Positions 62,596 through 64,000 of a DNA stretch of 64,000 nt are shown here, one piece after another. Each line of letters starts with the position of its first letter. Position 1 is the first letter of the stretch. This DNA comes from JBJMHZ01 sp045807125 (GTDB lineage Bacteria; Actinomycetota; Actinomycetes; JAWWOL01), in NCBI GenBank assembly GCA_045807125.1, contig JBJMHZ010000026.1:1-64000 (forward strand), in the 5' to 3' direction. Under the pieces are notes generated by a model. The model was not told the DNA's origin and made no database searches. It saw nothing but the letters and a program-made list of their open reading frames with translations. A program made the translations under genes and the position numbers.

Positions 62596-64000
<1,405 letters not shown>

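Overview
The window is chromosomal DNA of very high G+C from an actinobacterium (Actinomycetota). Evidence is the near-exclusive use of G/C third codon positions, many GTG/TTG starts, pervasive ATGA/GTGA stop-start overlaps, and actinobacterial synteny: ffh-rpsP-KH-rimM-trmD-rplS-rnhB-DUF2469-yraN-comM-dprA-xerC-whiG, then rpsB-tsf-pyrH-frr-cdsA-rlmN, and dxr-rseP-ispG-GNAT with proS nearby. A WhiG/FliA-type sigma factor suggests a sporulating or motile lineage. The genus cannot be fixed from this window. No rRNA, tRNA, CRISPR array, transposase or phage gene was seen.

Layout. 1-6.6 kb: ferritin-like proteins, a fused PabA-PabB, a kinase-like P-loop protein, a pentapeptide protein, a HAD hydrolase and proS. 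6.7-13.4 kb: an oligopeptide/dipeptide ABC operon (binding protein, two permeases, two ATPases) ending in two small coupled genes. 13.7-18.2 kb: dxr-rseP-ispG-GNAT, the MEP isoprenoid pathway with a site-2 protease. 18.3-26.5 kb: catabolic genes (gabT, DMT exporter, saccharopine-dehydrogenase-like, FAD amine oxidase, malonate/methylmalonate-semialdehyde dehydrogenase, class III aminotransferase). 26.5-27.1 kb: chorismate mutase behind a possible leaderless leader peptide and UUCG hairpin. 27.1-30.4 kb: an XRE-TPR regulator, a divergent small secreted peptide, and an EAL-domain phosphodiesterase gene carrying the same repeat motif as the regulator/peptide promoter. 30.4-39.2 kb: a putrescine/agmatine module (speB, potABCD, aminobutyraldehyde dehydrogenase, Lrp-type regulator, omega-aminotransferase). 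39.2-41.1 kb: hemerythrin-like protein, LysE exporter, 2H phosphoesterase. 41.2-45.2 kb: three tandem secreted S8 proteases. 45.4-64 kb: the conserved translation, cell-envelope and DNA-processing genes, ending inside ffh.

How the parts fit. The 18.6-39.2 kb block reads as polyamine and omega-amino-acid use. Agmatine and imported putrescine/spermidine are oxidised or transaminated to aminobutyraldehyde, GABA and beta-alanine-type compounds, which then go to succinate semialdehyde and acetyl-CoA. Embedded in it is the most striking candidate system, at 28.5-30.4 kb. A cytoplasmic XRE-TPR protein with the architecture of RRNPP peptide receptors lies 45 bp from, and divergent to, a gene for a 44-residue exported peptide with three cysteines. 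Both this start region and the EAL gene promoter carry a TTGACT-N17-TTGACT repeat preceded by the same TCTGG. This suggests peptide-controlled cyclic-di-GMP turnover, but it is an inference from sequence alone.

Three short tandem repeats (units of 9, 10 and 11-12 bp) sit exactly on the stop codons of three unrelated genes. One of the three S8 proteases has lost key oxyanion-hole and catalytic-serine context residues. The signal peptidase gene usually found between rplS and rnhB is missing.
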